Assembly (NCBI GenBank): GCA_015061765.1
Contig: SUVZ01000043.1
Span: forward strand, 1-15,212
DNA from: Lentisphaerota bacterium
Lineage (GTDB): Bacteria > Verrucomicrobiota > Kiritimatiellia > RFP12 > UBA1067
Reading direction: 5' to 3'
Length of the DNA: 15,212 bases
The stretch's first letter is position 1, and each line of letters starts with the position of its first letter. A program made the translations under genes and the position numbers. Below the pieces are notes generated by a model, which did not search any database, was not told the origin of the DNA, and worked only from the letters and a program-made list of their open reading frames with translations. Of this stretch, positions 15,199 to 15,212 are shown piece by piece.

Positions 15199-15212
15199 TG
15201 CCCATGCGTTGC

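Overview
The window is a stretch of bacterial chromosome in which every convincing gene lies on the minus strand. It looks like a member of the Planctomycetes-Verrucomicrobia-Chlamydiae group, most plausibly a Kiritimatiellota or related Verrucomicrobiota/Lentisphaerota lineage, perhaps from an animal gut. The reasons are several large secreted beta-helix proteins of the style common there (short C-terminal GFYRI/GFFKVIRN-like endings, an RYPWNxLVDIDYxV segment), a giant DUF4838 glycan-processing-type protein, and a LamG-like plus beta-helix protein. This placement rests on family style only; there is no rRNA or marker gene to settle it.

Left block, 1-5468: three exported proteins in a probable operon read right to left. 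It starts with a 251-aa exported protein (4713-5468), followed after 35 nt by a 677-aa beta-helix protein (2644-4677), whose stop overlaps as ATGA the start of a large beta-helix protein (1-2647) that runs off the left edge. A TATAAT box only 12 nt before the first start codon suggests a nearly leaderless message.

Middle block, 5626-8099: two overlapping CNNM/CorC-type membrane transporter genes. One is complete (DUF21, CBS pair, CorC-HlyC domain) and one is DUF21-only; they probably form a paired cation transport system. Upstream is a perfect 15-bp-arm terminator hairpin with the transporter promoter abutting it, then a small cysteine-rich lipoprotein gene with a good promoter.

Right block, 8373-15212: a secreted LamG-like/beta-helix gene whose 5' end is broken by an apparent frameshift near 14702, followed 21 nt later by a 1451-aa secreted protein holding two DUF4838-like catalytic units separated by a carbohydrate-binding-type domain and ended by a CBM9-like domain. 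The two genes probably share a promoter at 15054-15083. A divergent plus-strand promoter at 15171-15198 points off the right edge, and the region between carries several short palindromes that could be operators.

The most notable points are the tandem DUF4838 protein with duplicated NDG-x4-CxCxxC motifs, the identical GTATAATT core in four intergenic promoters, the paired CNNM proteins, and the frameshifted beta-helix gene. I saw no CRISPR array, tRNA, rRNA or transposase.
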